From contig NZ_JSEF01000006.1 in NCBI RefSeq assembly GCF_000805675.1, positions 310,001-374,000 of the forward strand: a stretch of DNA of 64,000 bases. Reading direction: 5' to 3'. The position numbers and the translations under genes are program-made. The notes below the pieces were generated by a model. It had not been told where the DNA came from and ran no database searches. It saw nothing but the letters and a program-made list of their open reading frames with translations. This document shows positions 25,407-34,398 of this stretch, in pieces. Source of the DNA: Corynebacterium minutissimum (GTDB taxonomy: Bacteria > Actinomycetota > Actinomycetes > Mycobacteriales > Mycobacteriaceae). Each line of letters begins with the position of its first letter. Positions within the stretch are counted from its first letter, which is position 1.

Positions 25407-25928
25407 GTGTCCGCAGACGTGCGTGTCTTTTTGCCCGCCACGTTCGCTATGCTCAGCGAGCTGGAGGAAACAGGTCAGCTCGCTGCGCGCAGTGGATGGG
25501 GCTTTATGGTGACTCCGGCGCTGCGGGAGTTCTATACCGAAGGCGGTGATGAAGAGGAGATTGCATATTCTGCCTTCCTCGAAGCCTCCATGGCCTCTCT
25601 GCGCCTGCTGGCCATTGGTGATGAGGAGAAATTCCCGCACCGCCGCGTCGTGATCTCGGTGGATGTTGACGAGTCTGTCATTACCCCAAAGCCAGATATG
25701 GGCGAACCCGTAGTGGCGCTGAACCCAGCCATCATTACCAAAGACAACCTGCAGGCCATTCACGTCGATATCGAGGAATCCGAAGCAGCCACGGCCAAGG
25801 CCATTGAGGCTATTGATAATGCCGACCTTGGCGATGAAGACGCTGAGCTCGCCGTGGGCGATGCCCTCGATAATTTCATGGCGTTCTATGACCCGACGGA
25901 GCTACCGTTCCTCGTCGAGCTGCTCTAA
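25407..25928 (+). CDS. DUF6912-type conserved actinobacterial protein
   Basis: 173 residues with GTG start immediately after the HAD gene stop. Begins VRVFLPATFAML and contains RRVVISVDVDE, a pattern of the small acidic protein that always follows the HAD-like gene in Corynebacteriales. Strongly acidic, cytosolic, no motifs pointing to catalysis. Function unknown; coupling to the HAD-like gene suggests a shared task. Confidence 0.82.
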   Translation: MSADVRVFLPATFAMLSELEETGQLAARSGWGFMVTPALREFYTEGGDEEEIAYSAFLEASMASLRLLAIGDEEKFPHRRVVISVDVDESVITPKPDMGEPVVALNPAIITKDNLQAIHVDIEESEAATAKAIEAIDNADLGDEDAELAVGDALDNFMAFYDPTELPFLVELL

Positions 25929-25960
25929 ACTCAACTCTATTCCACTATCCGTCCTATAGA

Positions 25961-25980
25961 GCCCTGCCCAGCAGGGCTTT
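25961..25980 (+). terminator. Short terminator hairpin
   Basis: GCCCTGC-CCA-GCAGGGC followed by TTTAT separates the HAD operon from the next gene. Confidence 0.75.
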
Positions 25981-26005
25981 ATCCTCTAAGGAGTTACCTC
26001 CCCCT

Positions 26006-26332
26006 ATGAAGGCATCCCGTCTTTCTGCCCTGATTACCGCTGCCGCATTGTCCACCGCTGCCCTTGGCGCCCCTGCCGCCGGCGCGCAAGAAGCAGCCGC
26101 GCCCGTTGAGAACGCGGTTGAGACGACGCACAGCAGCACCAACACCACTGCCTCCGGTACGGACAAGCAGGACCCGAGTAATGCTGAGCAGCCCACCACG
26201 CCGTGGCTGCGCATCGTAGAAGGCTCTTCCCAAGGGCCAGCCGGTGTGATCATCGCGATTCTTTTCGGCATCATCAGCGTCGGCATGGCCATCTACCAGC
26301 AATTTGGGGAGTACCTGCCCAAGCTGGGCTAA
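26006..26332 (+). CDS. Small exported protein with C-terminal transmembrane helix
   Basis: 108 residues, ATG after CTAAGGAG. Signal peptide over residues 1-27 ends AGA before QEAAAP. The mature chain is Thr/Ser/Asn-rich, then a 20-residue hydrophobic helix (GVIIAILFGIISVGMAIYQQ) ends EYLPKLG. Same plan as the proteins at 24006 and 26385 but without clear sequence identity. Function unknown. Confidence 0.75.
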   Translation: MKASRLSALITAAALSTAALGAPAAGAQEAAAPVENAVETTHSSTNTTASGTDKQDPSNAEQPTTPWLRIVEGSSQGPAGVIIAILFGIISVGMAIYQQFGEYLPKLG

Positions 26333-26384
26333 TTGTTGATAGTCTGCTTAGGTAAAATTCAGCTCGATCGAAAGGCTCTCAACA

Positions 26385-26993
26385 ATGTCTTCCTCCCGTC
26401 TTCGCCGTGTGGTGGCTACCTCGACCTTGTCCGTCGCGCTTGTAGCTGGCGGTGTCGTTGCCCCGACTGCCGGTGCAGTGACCACCTCCATCAAGAACGA
26501 TAAGTGCACCATCACTTTGAGCGAGAAGGAATCGAACGACCTCTCCAACGCTGAGTCCAAGGACAACGACGTGGATTCTAGTCTGCTCAAGGATGACTAC
26601 GAGATCCTGCCGAAGGACGCCGGGGCTCGCGCACGTGCTGTACAGAACCAGTCTGATGAGCTGTACCGTGACCTCGCAGATTTCGAGGCTGAGGTCGAGC
26701 TTGGTGACGAAGACGCGGTAAAGCGCGCTAAGAACAACATCAAGGTAGCCGAGACGTTCCGCGACATCGCGCCGGAGTACATCAAGGCGCTCAACGCATG
26801 TGCGAAGAAGGAAGAGTTCAACAAAAAGAAGGACTCGGACAGAGACAACACTTCTTCCAACATCGATAAGGGCGGTGCCATCCTTCTTGGCGTGAGCGGT
26901 GCTCTCACCATCATCCTGATGGCTCTGCGTGCTGCAGGCCCATTTCTCAAGACTGTTCTGCCGCCTCAGTTGGCAGACATGATTCCGGCTTAA
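26385..26993 (+). CDS. Exported protein with C-terminal transmembrane helix
   Basis: 202 residues, ATG after GAAAGG. Signal peptide residues 1-33 end AGA before VTTSIKNDK. Cys-bearing, helical, highly charged middle region (two cysteines: KCTITL and NACAKK), a Lys/Asp-rich linker, then a C-terminal hydrophobic helix (GAILLGVSGALTIILMALRA). Probably anchored with the helical domain outside the membrane. Candidate promoter TAGGTAAAAT near 26347. No family recognised. Confidence 0.78.
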   Translation: MSSSRLRRVVATSTLSVALVAGGVVAPTAGAVTTSIKNDKCTITLSEKESNDLSNAESKDNDVDSSLLKDDYEILPKDAGARARAVQNQSDELYRDLADFEAEVELGDEDAVKRAKNNIKVAETFRDIAPEYIKALNACAKKEEFNKKKDSDRDNTSSNIDKGGAILLGVSGALTIILMALRAAGPFLKTVLPPQLADMIPA

Positions 26994-27015
26994 GACTCAG
27001 GCTAGGCGGCTCAAG

Positions 27016-28038
27016 TTAGGCCCAGTCCACGTTGGTGCGCAGGGCCGCCAGCAGAGTGCGGACGGCATCGCGCCGCCGAGCTGAGGCGGTGCCCTCTTCG
27101 ATGTTGAGGTCCAAGCCGCACTCGGGGTCGGCTGGGGGGCCGGCATGGGTACAGCCACGGGGGCAGTCCTCGATGGCCTCCGCGAGGTCCTCAAATACGT
27201 CGATGACGTTTTCCGCATCGATGTGAGCCAGACCGAAGGAGCGGATACCGGGGGTATCAATAATCCAACCGCCGTGCGGCGTATCCCCAGAAGCAGGCAG
27301 ACGCAGAGCGACTGACTGCGTCGAGGTGTGGCGGCCTTTGCCCACGGCAGAGACCTCACCTGTCTCTCGGTGGGCATCGGGGACAAGGCGGTTGACCAAG
27401 GTAGATTTGCCTACACCGGAGTGCCCGATAAGGGCGGTCACGTGGCCGTCGATAGCCTGGCAGACCTCCGTGAGGTCATCATCTACGCCAGCCTCCACGA
27501 CGGTGACATTCAAGTCCTCAAACTCCTTGGCAAAAGGAGCGGGATCGGTGAGATCTGTCTTGGTGAGGCACAGAACTGGGTGAATGTTGCCAGCGAAGGC
27601 GGCGATAAGCGCGCGCTCCACAAAACCAGAACGCGGTGGTGGGTCCGCCACGGCGGACACGATGAGGAGCCGGTCAGCATTGGCCACAACGATGCGCTCA
27701 TAGGCATCGGTATCGTCAGCAGTGCGGCGCAGGACGGAAGAGCGCTCCTCCAGTTTCACGATGCGCGCGAGCGTGTCTTTCTTACCTGAGGTATCGCCCA
27801 CGACGCCGACGCGGTCACCGACCTCGACGGGAGTGCGGCCCATCTCTCGTGCGCGCATCGCGGTGACGACGGGGCCATCATTATCGAGGGCCACGCCCCA
27901 GCGGCCGCGGTCTTTGGTGATGACCATGCCGAACTTGGCGTCCTTGTGCTGGGGGCGGTCTTTGGTACGCGGGCGTGAGCCTTTGCCTGGGCGGATGCGG
28001 ACATCGGACTCGTCGTAACTACGTGCGCGTCTAGCCAC
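27016..28038 (-). CDS. rsgA: Ribosome small subunit-dependent GTPase RsgA
   Basis: 340 residues from a GTG at 28038, which gives the conserved start [11 protein letters not shown]; the frame is open further upstream but only as an aroA shadow. The circularly permuted GTPase order is visible: TKTD (G4) precedes GHSGVGKST (G1) and DTPG (G3), with a C-terminal zinc motif [18 protein letters not shown]. It acts in late 30S maturation. Overlaps the aroA stop by 8 nt, so translation is coupled. Confidence 0.95.
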   Translation of the reverse strand: MARRARSYDESDVRIRPGKGSRPRTKDRPQHKDAKFGMVITKDRGRWGVALDNDGPVVTAMRAREMGRTPVEVGDRVGVVGDTSGKKDTLARIVKLEERSSVLRRTADDTDAYERIVVANADRLLIVSAVADPPPRSGFVERALIAAFAGNIHPVLCLTKTDLTDPAPFAKEFEDLNVTVVEAGVDDDLTEVCQAIDGHVTALIGHSGVGKSTLVNRLVPDAHRETGEVSAVGKGRHTSTQSVALRLPASGDTPHGGWIIDTPGIRSFGLAHIDAENVIDVFEDLAEAIEDCPRGCTHAGPPADPECGLDLNIEEGTASARRRDAVRTLLAALRTNVDWA

Positions 28039-29314
28039 GGACCATATCCTCCCACATCTGGGCAAAGCCGGGCAGAGTCTTCGACGTGCACTCGATGTCA
28101 TCGATCTCGACGCCCTCGACGGCCAGTCCGATGATCGCACCGGCGGTGGCCATACGGTGATCCGCGTAGGCACGCCACGTCCCGCCGTGGAGTGGGGCAG
28201 GGGTGATGCGGAGGCCGTCGTCAAGCTCGGTGACGTTGCCTCCCAGACCGTTGATCTCCGCAGCGAGGGCCGCCAGGCGGTCCGTCTCGTGGCCGCGCAG
28301 GTGCGCGATACCCGTCAGCGTGGACGGGGTCGATGCCAGCGCACACAGCGCCGCGACGGTCGGGGTGAGCTCGCCGATATCCCCCATATCCAGGTTAACT
28401 CCCCGCAGGCCAGCGGCACCTTCCGCTGGGCCGGTCACCGTGAGGTGCGGTTCCTTACGGGGAGCCTGCGGGACGTATTCGACGGTGGCGCCCATCTGTT
28501 CCAGGATGCCGCGGAAAGAATCGCCTGGTTGCGTGGTGTCCTCCGGCCAGTTCGGAATGCTCACGCTGCCGCCAGCAACGGTCGCAGCAGCGAGGAAGGG
28601 CGTGGCATTGGAGAGATCCGGCTCGATGTGCCACTCACGGCCCCGGATGGGCCCCGGATGGACGACCCATTTATTTTCTGCCGCGAAAGCATAGACGCCG
28701 GCCTCGCGAAGCATAGCAATGGTCATCGCAATGTGCGGCTGGGAGGGGACAGGGTCTCCCTTATGGTGCACGACGAGGCCATTGCGGTAGCGCGCAGCAG
28801 CCAAGAGGAGACCGGAGACGAACTGGGAAGATGAGGAGGCATCGATCGTGACCTCGTATACGTCCGGCACACCGCGTGGAGTGATACGCAGAGGCAAACT
28901 ATCGCCTTCGACATCGACGCCAATCTCACGAAGTGCTGCCGTCATGGTGGACATGGGGCGCTTGCGGGCGTACGGGTCACCGTCGATAAGCACCGGCCCA
29001 TCCGCCAAGGCAGCTACCGGCGGCAGGAAACGCATAATGGTGCCGGCCAGACCACAATTTACCTCCGCGCCGTGCAGCGGGCGCGGTGTCACGCGCAGGT
29101 GCGGTCCCCACTCAGAGATGCCCACGCCCATGGCCGTGAGGGCTTCCTTCATGAGGTCAGTATCACGAGAGACGAGCGGGTTGTAGATGATGGAGGGGGA
29201 GTCCGCCAACGCGGTAAGGATGAGGGCGCGGTTGGTCATCGATTTCGAACCAGGGATCTCCTGCGTCCACGACAGGGGGCCGGTGGGTTGAGGCGCACTC
29301 CAGAAATCAGACAT
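28031..29314 (-). CDS. aroA: 3-phosphoshikimate 1-carboxyvinyltransferase (EPSP synthase)
   Basis: 427 residues from ATG 29314; a TATTAT box on the minus strand lies exactly 7 nt upstream, making it leaderless. [18 protein letters not shown] near residue 22, [17 protein letters not shown] near 85, and [19 protein letters not shown] near 345 are class motifs. Sixth step of the shikimate pathway. Heads the aroA-rsgA operon and shares its promoter core with the divergent SRAP gene. Confidence 0.97.
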   Translation of the reverse strand: MSDFWSAPQPTGPLSWTQEIPGSKSMTNRALILTALADSPSIIYNPLVSRDTDLMKEALTAMGVGISEWGPHLRVTPRPLHGAEVNCGLAGTIMRFLPPVAALADGPVLIDGDPYARKRPMSTMTAALREIGVDVEGDSLPLRITPRGVPDVYEVTIDASSSSQFVSGLLLAAARYRNGLVVHHKGDPVPSQPHIAMTIAMLREAGVYAFAAENKWVVHPGPIRGREWHIEPDLSNATPFLAAATVAGGSVSIPNWPEDTTQPGDSFRGILEQMGATVEYVPQAPRKEPHLTVTGPAEGAAGLRGVNLDMGDIGELTPTVAALCALASTPSTLTGIAHLRGHETDRLAALAAEINGLGGNVTELDDGLRITPAPLHGGTWRAYADHRMATAGAIIGLAVEGVEIDDIECTSKTLPGFAQMWEDMVRG

Positions 29315-29333
29315 GTAGTCCATAATAGGGGGC
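29315..29333. promoter_or_regulatory. Shared divergent promoter of aroA and the SRAP gene
   Basis: Only 19 bp separate the two start codons. CATAAT at 29321-29326 (plus) and TATTAT at 29327-29322 (minus) are almost the same base pairs, and each lies exactly 7 nt before an ATG. Both mRNAs would be leaderless and the two polymerases would need overlapping DNA. Confidence 0.7.
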
Positions 29334-29996
29334 ATGTGCGGAAGATTTGTACTGTTTACCGAGTCCCTCCTCGACGAGGTCGGTGAGTGGGAATCCATCA
29401 CCGAAGTCCATGCGCCCGAGGGTTTACCTCCCGCTCGCTACAACATTGCCCCGACCCAACCAGTGGCCATCGTCCGTGTTGAGGACACCACCGCGCGAGT
29501 AGATCCGGCGCGCTGGGGACTTCTCCCGCATTGGAAGAAGGACCTGGATGGGCCACCGCTTTTCAACGCACGAGCTGAGACCGTGGCGAAGAAACCCTCC
29601 TTCCGCGATGCTTTCAAAGCCCAGCGCTGCGTTATCCCCTTAGATGGCTATTACGAATGGAAAGCAGGGGATGACCCGAAGGCGAAGAAGCAACCTTATT
29701 ACGTCACCGGTCCTGAGGGCCTGTTGTGGGCAGCAGGATTGTGGGCCACGGGCATGGACAGGTTATCGGCCACGATGGTGACCACTGAGGCAACTGAGGA
29801 AATGGCGTGGCTGCACCACCGTTTGCCTAAGTTCCTGCGCAAGGAAGAGATTGCGCCGTGGCTCGCTGGGGAAGCCTTGCTCGAGCCGAGCTCAGTAGAA
29901 GGATTCAACGCTCGCCCAGCGGATCCGGCCGTGGGTAACGTCCGCAATGACTATGCGGAGCTTATTGCCGAACAACCGCCGAGTACCTTGTTCTAA
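29334..29996 (+). CDS. SOS-response-associated peptidase (SRAP/HMCES/YedK family)
   Basis: 220 residues. The N-terminus MCGRF places the catalytic Cys2 after Met removal; [21 protein letters not shown] and [12 protein letters not shown] (about 85-105) carry the other active-site residues, and [18 protein letters not shown] closes the domain. The family forms a thiazolidine cross-link with abasic sites in single-stranded DNA, protecting them. Leaderless start, promoter shared with aroA. Confidence 0.94.
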   Translation: MCGRFVLFTESLLDEVGEWESITEVHAPEGLPPARYNIAPTQPVAIVRVEDTTARVDPARWGLLPHWKKDLDGPPLFNARAETVAKKPSFRDAFKAQRCVIPLDGYYEWKAGDDPKAKKQPYYVTGPEGLLWAAGLWATGMDRLSATMVTTEATEEMAWLHHRLPKFLRKEEIAPWLAGEALLEPSSVEGFNARPADPAVGNVRNDYAELIAEQPPSTLF

Positions 29997-30026
29997 AAGC
30001 TATCTAGCGTGCCTGAGGCGGGGCGC

Positions 30027-30530
30027 CTATTCGGCTAGGACGTCGGCGAAGGAGACATCGAGGACCTGGGAGAAATCTTCGGCGTTCATTTCGATGTCGA
30101 GGCCGCGCTTGCCGCCGGAGAAATAGATGGTGTCCCACAACAACGCTGTTTCATCGATGACTGTGGGGAGGACGTGTTTGTGGCCGAGGGGTGAAATGCC
30201 GCCGGGGATGTAGCCGGATGACTTGGAAGCATCGGCAGGATCTGCCATAGAGGCTTTGGAGGCGCCGAAGGCAGCAGCGGCCTTCTTGAGGCTAAGTTGG
30301 TGGGTTACTGGAAGGACACACACAGCGAGCTGGCGCTTGGGACCTTTACCGGCGGTGAGATCGATGACAAGAGTCTTGAAAATGCGTTCCGGCTCGACAT
30401 CGAGAGCCTTCATAGCCGCATCACCGAAATGGTCGCTGCCGCCGTCGAAGGTGGTGACGCGGTGCTCAACACCAGCCTCCTCCAAGAGCTTGAGGGCGGG
30501 GGTAGCTGCATGCGGGGTCTTCTTAGCCAT
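30027..30530 (-). CDS. ybaK: Cys-tRNA(Pro) deacylase (YbaK)
   Basis: 167 residues from ATG 30530; minus-strand TAGGGT lies 7 nt before it, so the gene is leaderless. [28 protein letters not shown] and [14 protein letters not shown] are YbaK signatures. It hydrolyses Cys mischarged on tRNA-Pro, a trans-editing factor. Divergent from sigH with 37 bp between the start codons. Confidence 0.92.
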   Translation of the reverse strand: MAKKTPHAATPALKLLEEAGVEHRVTTFDGGSDHFGDAAMKALDVEPERIFKTLVIDLTAGKGPKRQLAVCVLPVTHQLSLKKAAAAFGASKASMADPADASKSSGYIPGGISPLGHKHVLPTVIDETALLWDTIYFSGGKRGLDIEMNAEDFSQVLDVSFADVLAE

Positions 30531-30567
30531 AGGAACCACCCTAGTCCCGGGCGCTAGGATAGTTTCT
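30531..30567. promoter_or_regulatory. Divergent leaderless promoters of ybaK and sigH
   Basis: TAGGGT on the minus strand (30543-30538) and TAGGAT on the plus strand (30555-30560) each end 7 nt before an ATG. No clear GGAA-N17-20-GTT SigH-type promoter was found in this short gap. Confidence 0.6.
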
Positions 30568-31203
30568 ATGGCCACAGACACGACGAGCGCGAGCGAAACC
30601 TCAGAAAAGCAGCGCGAACAGCAGAGGCTGTTTGAGGAACAAGCCCTGCCGTTGCTGGACCAGCTCTACGGTGGTGCAATGCGCCTGACCCGCAATCCGC
30701 AGGACGCAGAGGATTTGATCCAAGAGACCTACTTGAAGGCTTACAGCAATTTCGGCTCCTTCAAGCAAGGCACCAACCTCAAAGCCTGGCTCTACCGCAT
30801 CATGACGAACACCTACATCAACTCCTACCGCAAGGCGAAGCGCCGGCCGATGGAGTCTTCGGCGGATGAGCTCAGTGATTTCCAGCTGTACACCACTGCG
30901 GGCCACGACTCGACTGGCCTAGAATCCGCCGAGGTGGCAGCGCTGAAGCAGATGCCGGACTCGGAAATTTCTGACGCCATGAACGACCTCCCTGAGGATT
31001 ACCGCATGGTGGTGTACTACGCGGATGTGGTGGGCTTGGCTTACAAGGAAATCGCTGAGGTGATGGACACCCCGTTGGGGACGGTGATGAGCCGACTGCA
31101 CCGTGGAAGAAAATTACTCCGCACTGCGTTGAAGGACGTGGCACGAGAAAAAGGCATTGGCCGCGACCACCCAGATATGAATTCTAAGACGGAGGAGAAG
31201 TAA
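30568..31203 (+). CDS. sigH: ECF sigma factor SigH (SigR type)
   Basis: 211 residues. Region 2 ([40 protein letters not shown]) and region 4 ([41 protein letters not shown]) are complete. It directs the response to thiol-oxidative and heat stress in actinobacteria. Leaderless ATG. It overlaps its anti-sigma gene by the TAATG junction, giving coupled synthesis. Confidence 0.96.
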   Translation: MATDTTSASETSEKQREQQRLFEEQALPLLDQLYGGAMRLTRNPQDAEDLIQETYLKAYSNFGSFKQGTNLKAWLYRIMTNTYINSYRKAKRRPMESSADELSDFQLYTTAGHDSTGLESAEVAALKQMPDSEISDAMNDLPEDYRMVVYYADVVGLAYKEIAEVMDTPLGTVMSRLHRGRKLLRTALKDVAREKGIGRDHPDMNSKTEEK

Positions 31204-31475
31204 TGGAACGCGCAACAGGACGTAACTGCGGTGCGTGTAACTCCCCGGAGGTGAATGCACTCTTTGGGGAGCTGCTCGATGAATCGACGAGCTATGCACG
31301 GGCGCTAGCCATCCGCGAGCACATCGCACAATGCGATGTGTGCCAGGAGCGCCTAGAAAGCGAAGAGGTCGTGAGAGCTCTTGTTCGCAAGTGCTGTGGT
31401 GGTCAATCAGCACCGCAGTCATTGCGCCAGCGGATTTCTGTGCAGATTACGCGCACTGAAATCACGTGGGGATAA
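31203..31475 (+). CDS. rshA: Zinc-binding anti-sigma factor RshA
   Basis: 90 residues. Core HIAQCDVC gives the H-X3-C-X2-C zinc-binding anti-sigma (ZAS) motif; further cysteines occur near both ends (CGAC at 10-13, CC near 69). Known relatives bind SigH in reduced form and release it when the thiols oxidise. A strong terminator follows. Confidence 0.93.
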   Translation: MERATGRNCGACNSPEVNALFGELLDESTSYARALAIREHIAQCDVCQERLESEEVVRALVRKCCGGQSAPQSLRQRISVQITRTEITWG

Positions 31476-31517
31476 GGTGGATAAACCCTAAACCGCCGCG
31501 GCTCCTGCGGACACAGC

Positions 31518-31572
31518 AAAGGCCCGTCCACCCCGCCGTGTGTTCACGGTAGTGGGGGAACGGGCCTTTTTA
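31518..31572 (+). terminator. Terminator after rshA
   Basis: AAAGGCCCG at 31518-31526 pairs with CGGGCCTTTTT at 31561-31571, with an inner GC-rich stem; bidirectional in shape and lying between convergent rshA and the bL37 gene. Confidence 0.85.
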
Positions 31573-31581
31573 CTGCTGACT

Positions 31582-31656
31582 TTATGCGCCAGGACGCTTG
31601 CCGTGGTTAGCGGCCTTCTTACGGCGATCCTTGCGCTTACGGCCACGCTTGCTCAT
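31582..31656 (-). CDS. Ribosomal protein bL37 (24 residues)
   Basis: A 24-codon minus-strand frame from ATG 31656 to TAA, with a perfect AAGGAG ribosome binding site. The product MSKRGRKRKDRRKKAANHGK plus RPGA is almost wholly basic and matches bL37, the tiny 50S protein found in mycobacterial ribosome structures. It is easily missed because of its size. In mycobacteria the same small gene lies beside sigH-rshA and whiB1, as here. Confidence 0.88.
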   Translation of the reverse strand: MSKRGRKRKDRRKKAANHGKRPGA

Positions 31657-31737
31657 CGCGTACTCCTTCTGTTAAGGGTAAATGAACTTCTTCAACTGTA
31701 GCGGCAGGTGATGCCGAAGTGGAAATCGGGGGTCTGA

Positions 31738-31995
31738 TTAAGCAGATACGCGGGCACGGTTGCGGCTGCGGTTGCGACGCTTGATAGCGCGGCGCTCCTC
31801 CTCAGACAGGCCGCCCCACACGCCGGCATCCTGGCCGGACTCGAGGGCCCACTTGAGGCAAGAGGAAGCAACCGGGCAGCGGTTGCAGACCAGCTTGGCC
31901 TTTGCGATCTGGGTAAGTGCGGGGCCGGAGTTACCGACCGGGAAGAACAGCTCCGGGTCTTCGTCGCGGCAAACAGCTTCGTGGCGCCAATCCAT
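31738..31995 (-). CDS. whcE: WhiB-family Fe-S regulator, WhiB1/WhcE type
   Basis: 85 residues. Cluster ligands Cys9, Cys37, Cys40 and Cys46, then GVWGG (58-62) and a strongly basic tail (KRRNRSRNRAR). In C. glutamicum WhcE acts with SigH in oxidative and heat stress, which agrees with the neighbourhood. ATG 31995 follows GGAGATTTC-type spacing. A long region without genes precedes it. Confidence 0.94.
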   Translation of the reverse strand: MDWRHEAVCRDEDPELFFPVGNSGPALTQIAKAKLVCNRCPVASSCLKWALESGQDAGVWGGLSEEERRAIKRRNRSRNRARVSA

Positions 31996-32531
31996 GATTG
32001 AAATCTCCTAACAAAATTCTGACAGCAGTGGACTCACTTAGAACAGTTCACAGAGGTGACCCACAGCAGTGATTCACAGCAGTAAACTGCCCCGAGTGTT
32101 AGAGGGGGGAAGGTGGACTGGTCTGCGGTCAGTGGGGCCCTGTCTCGAGGTCGGGCCAGCGTCGCCGCCGCCATGGTTCACCTTGTGTTTACTCGGATTT
32201 TCCTCCGAGTTTCGAACTGGTTTAACAGCTCGTTGTTTTTGCTACCTGAGAATAATGACATGTTTACTCCAAGTCCGCTAGGGGTAAACGCCAAAAAGTG
32301 TCTAACGTCACTAAAATAACTGCTCCTCTACGCGCTTACGCTTCCGTCGGTGCGCTGTAAGAATCCTGTCAAAAAGTACTCTACCTGCAGTAATGACTTT
32401 TCTGAGGTGAGTGTGGTGACCTGGATCGCGTCAAATCCAAAACTGAGGATCTGCCCCCGCTATCGGCCCGCCGGTTAGGTGAATGCCGCGGAAAGAAGAG
32501 GAAGTGGACAGTAGAAGTAGACTAAACAGAC
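31996..32531. promoter_or_regulatory. 536-bp intergenic region between whcE and a membrane protein
   Basis: No gene is supported. It must hold the whcE promoter and possibly a long whcE leader, as the start codon of the opposite gene has its own close -10 (TAGACT, 32518-32523). An inverted repeat GTTTAC...GTAAAC spans 32262-32287, and CACAGCAGTGATTCACAGCAGT near 32061 contains a short direct repeat. Confidence 0.4.
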
Positions 32532-33032
32532 GTGACTAAGAAGAAGAAAAACACCGGCAATTCGACGTCCTCCCGAAAGACCACTCAGGCGCAGTCGCAG
32601 GCAGCGCCGAAGGAGACCACGACTGCACGCGCGCCGCGCTCGGTCGTCGTGTCCGCTGGCATTGCTGTGATTCAATCCATCGCGGTCATCATTTTCGGCA
32701 TCTTCCTTATTGTCCGCGAAGTGACTGGAGCTGAGAATGCCTCGATGGTCTCTGATTCTGGTGCAGCTGGCTACGTGGGGTTGGGCACGGCCATCTTCCT
32801 CTTTATCGTCTTCGGCTTCGTCATTGTGGCTTCGCGGGCCTTTGTAAAGGGGCGGCGCTGGGGGCGCGGTGCCATCGTCCTCGTCGAGTTCATTTTGGCG
32901 GCGATGGCCTTTCAGATGTTTAACGGCGGCTCCCTGGCCTTGGGTGCTGTGACCCTGGCCAGCGCGGCTATTGTGCTTTACCTTCTCATGGCGGTGCCGG
33001 AGACGGCGCAGTGGGCAGAACGAAACTTTTAA
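32532..33032 (+). CDS. Four-helix integral membrane protein
   Basis: 166 residues, GTG 8 nt after TAGACT. A 35-residue Lys/Thr/Ser/Gln-rich N-terminal tail is followed by four hydrophobic segments (about 39-60, 78-100, 112-130, 133-152). The positive-inside rule puts the N-terminus in the cytoplasm. Such a small membrane protein near rhlE is found in other corynebacteria, but no function is known. Confidence 0.82.
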   Translation: MTKKKKNTGNSTSSRKTTQAQSQAAPKETTTARAPRSVVVSAGIAVIQSIAVIIFGIFLIVREVTGAENASMVSDSGAAGYVGLGTAIFLFIVFGFVIVASRAFVKGRRWGRGAIVLVEFILAAMAFQMFNGGSLALGAVTLASAAIVLYLLMAVPETAQWAERNF

Positions 33033-33096
33033 GGATCCGTTTTACGTAGAAGCCCGTCAGCGCCGACCGTGCTGTATGGCGGCGGTGGGTGTATGA

Positions 33097-34398
33097 CTAG
33101 TCGGCCTTGAGCGCCACAGCCCTGTCGCCGCGCTGCTCAATAATCACTGTTCCTGCGAGCGTTAGCGAAATGGGGCCGGTATAACCTTCACGGTCCACAG
33201 GGATGGTGCGCTCGGTCTGACCGCTCGACCAGTCCACCACGTCGATGCCTTCCTCAGTGGGGACTAGGAGGCGTTCATCAAGCGCAATGCCGGTTCCTAC
33301 AGCATTATCCAGCACATGGTCTACCTTCAACTCGGTCGGAGTAAACAGGTAAAGGCGCTCACCATCAAACCAGGTCATGTGATGGGGGAGATCAGCGACG
33401 GCCGGTGCAAAGGGCGAGGCCGAATCCGTAATGGCCTGGGACGGTTCGACGTCCGTGGTGGATAGCTGCTCGCCGTTAAAATTGTAGGAGACAATTCGTG
33501 GTGAACCTGCGGGCAGGTAGACCGCGGCGGCTTCCTGTCCGAAGGCGACCAGCCGTGCGCCCGGATCATTAATCTCAATGTCCTTGGTAATTTCCGGCTT
33601 ACGTGAGTCCTCCGGGGTAGCCTCCTGAATGCGCAGCCAGGTCGACGTAGGGGAATCAGGGCAAGACTCGGTAACGGCGAGCGTTTCGGTACGCGTCAGA
33701 GCAGAGGAAATGGCGCAGTCTTCGTGCGGCTGCATATTGGGCTCCTGCTTGGCGTCCACATCGCCGTATTCCACCGTGCGGACCAAATCCGAACGCCAGA
33801 GTTCGATGCGTTCGGTAGAGACAGTTCCTATCCGGTCATTAGAGGAAATTGGGACAACGTCCTCAGGGCTGCGTGCGCTGCGTGTATCTGAGTACTCGCC
33901 CGAAGCAGCATCAAGCGCTACGACATCACCGCAGCCCACACCCGTGCGATAGGAAGCCACGATCTTGTTCCACGCCGTGCCCAGTGAGCACAAGTCGGCA
34001 TCACGGCGCTCGTACGTCCATACCGTGTCACCTGCGGCATTAGTGGCGGTGAGGGTATCGCCCTCGTGTGTCACTACCAGCCCCTTCGACGACACTGCCC
34101 GCGTCTGACCCGGCACCAAGGTATTGGGCAATGAGAAGGACTGGGTCAGGGCAGGAGGGATGGAGGAGAGAGTCTCCGGGTCAGTATCGACAGCCGATTC
34201 GACGGCTGGGGTGAGCTCCGCTTTGTGAATCGGGGCGGTGACAAATGCGCCACCAATGGCGATGGCGCACACCGCGCTGATGACACCCACGGCCTGCCAA
34301 TCCGCCTTCGAGGAGCGCAGAATCGGGGCCTTCTGTGAAGCCTTTGGGGCCTTCTTCTGCGGCTGCGCGGAGCTATTCTCCTGTGCCTCCGAGCTCAT
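33097..34398 (-). CDS. Exported PQQ-like beta-propeller protein (Rv3212 type)
   Basis: 433 residues. One N-terminal membrane anchor (about 36-56) after a cytoplasmic basic segment, then repeated beta motifs such as GDTVWTYERRDA, GDVVALDAASGEY and GIDVVDWSSGQT typical of PQQ-type propeller blades. Mycobacteria have the equivalent gene next to rhlE. Overlaps the rhlE stop by 4 nt, so it is in one operon with the helicase. A ligand or partner cannot be named. Confidence 0.85.
   Translation of the reverse strand: MSSEAQENSSAQPQKKAPKASQKAPILRSSKADWQAVGVISAVCAIAIGGAFVTAPIHKAELTPAVESAVDTDPETLSSIPPALTQSFSLPNTLVPGQTRAVSSKGLVVTHEGDTLTATNAAGDTVWTYERRDADLCSLGTAWNKIVASYRTGVGCGDVVALDAASGEYSDTRSARSPEDVVPISSNDRIGTVSTERIELWRSDLVRTVEYGDVDAKQEPNMQPHEDCAISSALTRTETLAVTESCPDSPTSTWLRIQEATPEDSRKPEITKDIEINDPGARLVAFGQEAAAVYLPAGSPRIVSYNFNGEQLSTTDVEPSQAITDSASPFAPAVADLPHHMTWFDGERLYLFTPTELKVDHVLDNAVGTGIALDERLLVPTEEGIDVVDWSSGQTERTIPVDREGYTGPISLTLAGTVIIEQRGDRAVALKAD

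Noticed and set aside
30532..30564. SigH-type promoter (GGAA...GTT) upstream of sigH
   Set aside because: The GGAA and GTT elements present are about 26 bp apart, too far for the known 17-20 bp spacing.
32069..32319. 70- and 68-codon frames upstream of the membrane protein
   Set aside because: No start signals, and overlapping frames with mixed composition in a likely untranslated leader region.
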